This document shows positions 31,961-34,634 of a stretch of DNA of 34,634 nucleotides, piece by piece. Position 1 is the stretch's first letter; every line of letters begins with the position of its first letter. The position numbers and the translations under genes were made by a program. The stretch comes from Clostridia bacterium (GTDB lineage: Bacteria > Bacillota > Clostridia > Oscillospirales > CAG-272), in contig JAFTOG010000017.1 in NCBI GenBank assembly GCA_017451485.1, positions 1-34,634 of the forward strand, written 5' to 3'. Under the pieces are notes generated by a model that was not told where the DNA came from, ran no database searches, and worked only from the letters and a program-made list of their open reading frames with translations.

Positions 31961-34474
31961 ATGGGAGCAAGGAACAGATTTATTATTGATGATATAAGAG
32001 GAGTTGACCTTACCTCCCATCCTGCCTGTGTACCGAAAAACAGGGCATCGTATATGAAAAATTTTATCATTAAGGACGGAATTAACAGAAAAAGACAGGG
32101 CTTTTACCAGCTTTACCGATTTCTTGACGGGGAGGATAAGCCACAGACAATAAACGGAATACATATCTATTATAACAAAAACGGAGAGGAGGAGCTCCTT
32201 ATTCACGCAGGGAGTGGCTTTTATCGGGAAAACGGAGAGCCTATTCCCTCGGAGGTGGGGATATCAGATGCTCCTTCGTCCTTCTTGAATGTAAACGGAA
32301 ACGGATATATCATAGGATGCTCTGCACTCTGTGTTTATAACGGAGAGAAAATTACCGTACCCTCCTGTTATGTACCTACCGTGTATCGGGGATACGACAG
32401 TATAATGAAGCTTGATGAGGATAATGAGCCCCCTAATCTTCTGACGGATAAAAGACGGGCAGTATATTCGGGAAAGCCGTATGAGGGAAATAAGCGAGCC
32501 GTATTTACATTCCCCAAGGAGATAAATTGGAATAAGGAGGTTACTGTGTCGGTGCAGATATCTCCCGGACATAATAAGATGCAGATTATGAAGGGTGATG
32601 ACTTTGATAATGACGCCGACCCCCAAATCTCCTTCCCTATTACTGCCGTATTCCCGGTTGAAATAGGAGAAAAGGGAGAAACGGTAATAGAGTGTCCATC
32701 CTTTGAATGGAATGGAGAGCAGCTGTATATCTTCGATGAAAACGAGATACCCACAGGCAGATTTCCCACCGTCAGTATAATGTGGGAGGGAAGAGCCTTT
32801 ACCTTTAATTTCGACACCTCCCCCGCCATAGACGGAGAATTTAACATTATTGTTGAATACTGTGGAGGTGAGGACAGCACAGAAAAGAAAATAAACAGCT
32901 GTACTATGGGAGAGGTTGTGCAGGATAACAGAGGGGGCACCCGTATTGCTCTTGCCGGCAGCGGGGAGCATCCTGATGCCTTATATTATTCTGACAGCTT
33001 TGAGCTTATGGGAGCATCCTATTTCCCGTCAGTCTGCTCGGTAAGGGTCGGAGAGAGTGACAAAATAACCTCAATTGTCAAATTAAGCGACACATACCTG
33101 GGAGTTTTTAAGAGGGATAGATTTTATCGCTACGCCATTTATCACTATCCGGGAGCAAAGGAGCCCACAGAAAGGTACTATATTAACGGTTATGAGGGCA
33201 GAGACAGGCACGGCTGTATAAATAATTTCTCACAGGGCAGACAGGGAGGAGATATTCTTGTTTTTGACGGTGAGGGAGTATACGGAATAGAGGAAATCAG
33301 TGCCGAGACGGATAAGACCTTTCTTTCCTTAAGAAGTCTCAATGTGGAAAAGGGGATAAGGAGCCACAGCGTGGAGGAAAAGCGTCGTGCCCGTGCCTGT
33401 ATGCACGATGGCAGATATATGCTGTTTATAGGTGGCAAAATATATATCGCCGATACAAGGTATACCTTCTCGGAGGGTGGGTCCCATCAGTATGAATGGT
33501 GGCTGTGGACAGGACCGGATGCCACCTGTGTCATATCCCATAACGGAAGACTGCTTATAGGGGATGATAGGGGAGGTGTTTATACTCTTGGCAAGGATTA
33601 CAGGGATATAAGCATAATAAAAAACCCGAGGGACGGGGATATTATTTATTTACCCGAGGACGGTGTATTTGTTATCAGCAGAGATATTGATATTCCCGAG
33701 GATGCCCATATGACCCTGTACGGAGTATGCACTCTTATGTCAACGGCAGAGTATGAAATAACAGAGCACGAGGGGGATAGAGTATGTATTGCCCCGACTG
33801 TTGGCAACAGGCGTGTAAAAAACGGAGCAAAAATCCTTGCAGAAACAGAGGTTAAAGGGGATTTTGACTGTTATATAGGGATCCTTTATGATGATGGGGA
33901 ATACGGTAGATTCACCGTAGTGGACGGGACAGGAGAGCCGATACCCAAATCGGAGCTTGGAAATATAGGAAATATCTATATTTATGAAAGCAAGGAGACG
34001 GAATTTGAGCTCAGGCAGGTGGAGGGTGGATATGCCACATATCTTGATAATGACAGGATATATTGGAAAAATACATACACACCCCGGGACATTTCAATTA
34101 TAAAATGGACTCCTGTGGAGGCAGAATATATATCTCCCATGCTGGATCTTGATCACAGCGACAGGACAAAGACACTGTACAGGCTGGGCATATCCAACGA
34201 GACTGTAAGCTCCCGTCATATTCGCTTTGGATATGAGACAAGAAAGAGAGCTATGGATAATATAGGAGGTACAGAGGGCTTTGATTTTCATCTCTTCGAC
34301 TTCGATAGCCTGTCCTTCGACATTCCCTTTGCCAAAACTCTGGAAAAAAGAGTTTATGAAAGAAATTTCAACTACATTATCCTGAGGGTATCATCCTCGG
34401 GAAATGAGGACTGTGCCATAAGACAGCTTTATGGCGTATATACACTGAACAATAACATACAAGGAGTGAGATAA
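31961..34474 (+). CDS. P22 gp10-like tail hub / packaged-DNA stabilisation protein
   Basis: The 837-residue protein begins with RFIIDDIRGVDLTSHPACVP and KNRASYMKNFIIKDGINRKR, the pattern with which gp10-like tail proteins of short-tailed phages start (a GVD motif, then an N-x-x-x-G-x-x-x-R-x-G-like stretch). The rest is beta-rich with repeated aromatic-glycine turns, fitting a propeller. In P22, gp10 closes the portal channel and carries tailspikes. Residues from about 560 on (GDIIYLPEDGVFVISRDIDI) look like a separate beta domain that may bind a receptor-binding protein. The start is ATG at 31961. The stop overlaps the next ATG in TAATG. Confidence 0.7.
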   Translation: MGARNRFIIDDIRGVDLTSHPACVPKNRASYMKNFIIKDGINRKRQGFYQLYRFLDGEDKPQTINGIHIYYNKNGEEELLIHAGSGFYRENGEPIPSEVGISDAPSSFLNVNGNGYIIGCSALCVYNGEKITVPSCYVPTVYRGYDSIMKLDEDNEPPNLLTDKRRAVYSGKPYEGNKRAVFTFPKEINWNKEVTVSVQISPGHNKMQIMKGDDFDNDADPQISFPITAVFPVEIGEKGETVIECPSFEWNGEQLYIFDENEIPTGRFPTVSIMWEGRAFTFNFDTSPAIDGEFNIIVEYCGGEDSTEKKINSCTMGEVVQDNRGGTRIALAGSGEHPDALYYSDSFELMGASYFPSVCSVRVGESDKITSIVKLSDTYLGVFKRDRFYRYAIYHYPGAKEPTERYYINGYEGRDRHGCINNFSQGRQGGDILVFDGEGVYGIEEISAETDKTFLSLRSLNVEKGIRSHSVEEKRRARACMHDGRYMLFIGGKIYIADTRYTFSEGGSHQYEWWLWTGPDATCVISHNGRLLIGDDRGGVYTLGKDYRDISIIKNPRDGDIIYLPEDGVFVISRDIDIPEDAHMTLYGVCTLMSTAEYEITEHEGDRVCIAPTVGNRRVKNGAKILAETEVKGDFDCYIGILYDDGEYGRFTVVDGTGEPIPKSELGNIGNIYIYESKETEFELRQVEGGYATYLDNDRIYWKNTYTPRDISIIKWTPVEAEYISPMLDLDHSDRTKTLYRLGISNETVSSRHIRFGYETRKRAMDNIGGTEGFDFHLFDFDSLSFDIPFAKTLEKRVYERNFNYIILRVSSSGNEDCAIRQLYGVYTLNNNIQGVR

Positions 34475-34634
34475 TGGAAGAAAGAAAGCTTATAACAGAC
34501 GGGGAGCTTGAGAGGATAATGCTATCCTCAGCAAGAAGCCTGCCGGACTCACCGAGTGAAAGGGGAATACGCCCAGCCCAGATAAAAAGGGCACTATCCG
34601 AGCCTGTAAGGATTCTTTGCACCCTTCTTAACAG
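34474..34634 (+). CDS. Phage gene cut by the window edge (N-terminal 53 codons)
   Basis: An open frame starts at ATG 34474, sharing its A with the TAA of the tail gene, with AAGGAG seven bases upstream, and runs to the window end. The visible product starts MEERKLITDGELERIMLSSA and continues with a basic, proline-containing segment (SERGIRPAQIKRALSEPV). It is helical and charged. Position suggests another tail or structural protein; no family is recognisable from this fragment. Confidence 0.75.
   Translation, partial: MEERKLITDGELERIMLSSARSLPDSPSERGIRPAQIKRALSEPVRILCTLLN

Noticed and set aside
31583..32206. 207-residue minus-strand frame in the phage region
   Set aside because: It is antisense to the adaptor and gp10-like genes, which have good start sites and continuous coding. 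The translated sequence shows no domain.
32264..32971. Two overlapping minus-strand frames of 190 and 235 residues
   Set aside because: Both are antisense to the gp10-like tail gene and overlap one another; no ribosome binding site or recognisable motif.

Overview
The window reads as a chromosomal segment of a low-to-moderate GC anaerobic Firmicute, most likely an uncultured gut clostridium of the Oscillospirales type. The grounds are the Clostridia-style housekeeping clusters (rny-ymdB, a glmU-like gene next to pth, gdpP-rplI-dnaB), strong AGGAGG-type ribosome binding sites, TTGACA-N17-TATAAT promoters, and hairpin-rich intergenic repeats of the kind common in that group. The assignment to order is inference; there is no rRNA or tRNA gene here.

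Layout. Positions 1-131 hold a cluster of small palindromes. They are followed by a 75-residue gene on the minus strand and a plus-strand accessory block (576-3286): a LytTR regulator with its DUF3021 membrane partner, a TM2 protein, an unknown membrane protein, and a HEPN/MNT toxin-antitoxin pair whose antitoxin carries its own HTH domain and sits behind four operator half-sites. Positions 3349-12977 are a minus-strand housekeeping and metabolic run, read from right to left: glmU-like, pth, a GH78-like glycosidase, mgsA, rny, ymdB, a divergent galactokinase-family gene and a YycJ-type metallo-hydrolase. Positions 13206-18883 are a plus-strand run: gdpP, rplI, dnaB, a DUF1292 protein, and two multi-span membrane proteins (DUF5058 and partner). 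Next come pncB (minus) and, divergently, an M20 peptidase and an SGNH hydrolase (plus). An XRE regulator and an unknown membrane protein form a small divergent pair around a near-ideal promoter and palindrome (22812-23811). A class C beta-lactamase-like hydrolase (minus) ends the chromosomal part.

From about 25.45 kb there is a 114-115 bp tandem repeat with two full copies and a third that stops at 25710. It abuts a phage head module reading rightward to the window end: small terminase, large terminase, a 58-residue protein, portal, a short scaffold-position protein, capsid, adaptor, a P22 gp10-like tail protein and one gene cut by the window edge. The order points to a short-tailed phage. 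No integrase, repressor, replication or lysis gene lies in the window, so intact prophage, remnant and domesticated cassette cannot be told apart.

Points that most deserve a second look: the 136-nt non-coding interval between capsid and adaptor genes, which has a 14-bp hairpin and a possible pseudoknot; the glmU-like protein in which a degenerate nucleotidyltransferase region carries a four-cysteine cluster; the HTH-MNT/HEPN module with its operator array; the regulator/membrane-protein pair at 23.4 kb; and the repeat-phage junction at 25710.
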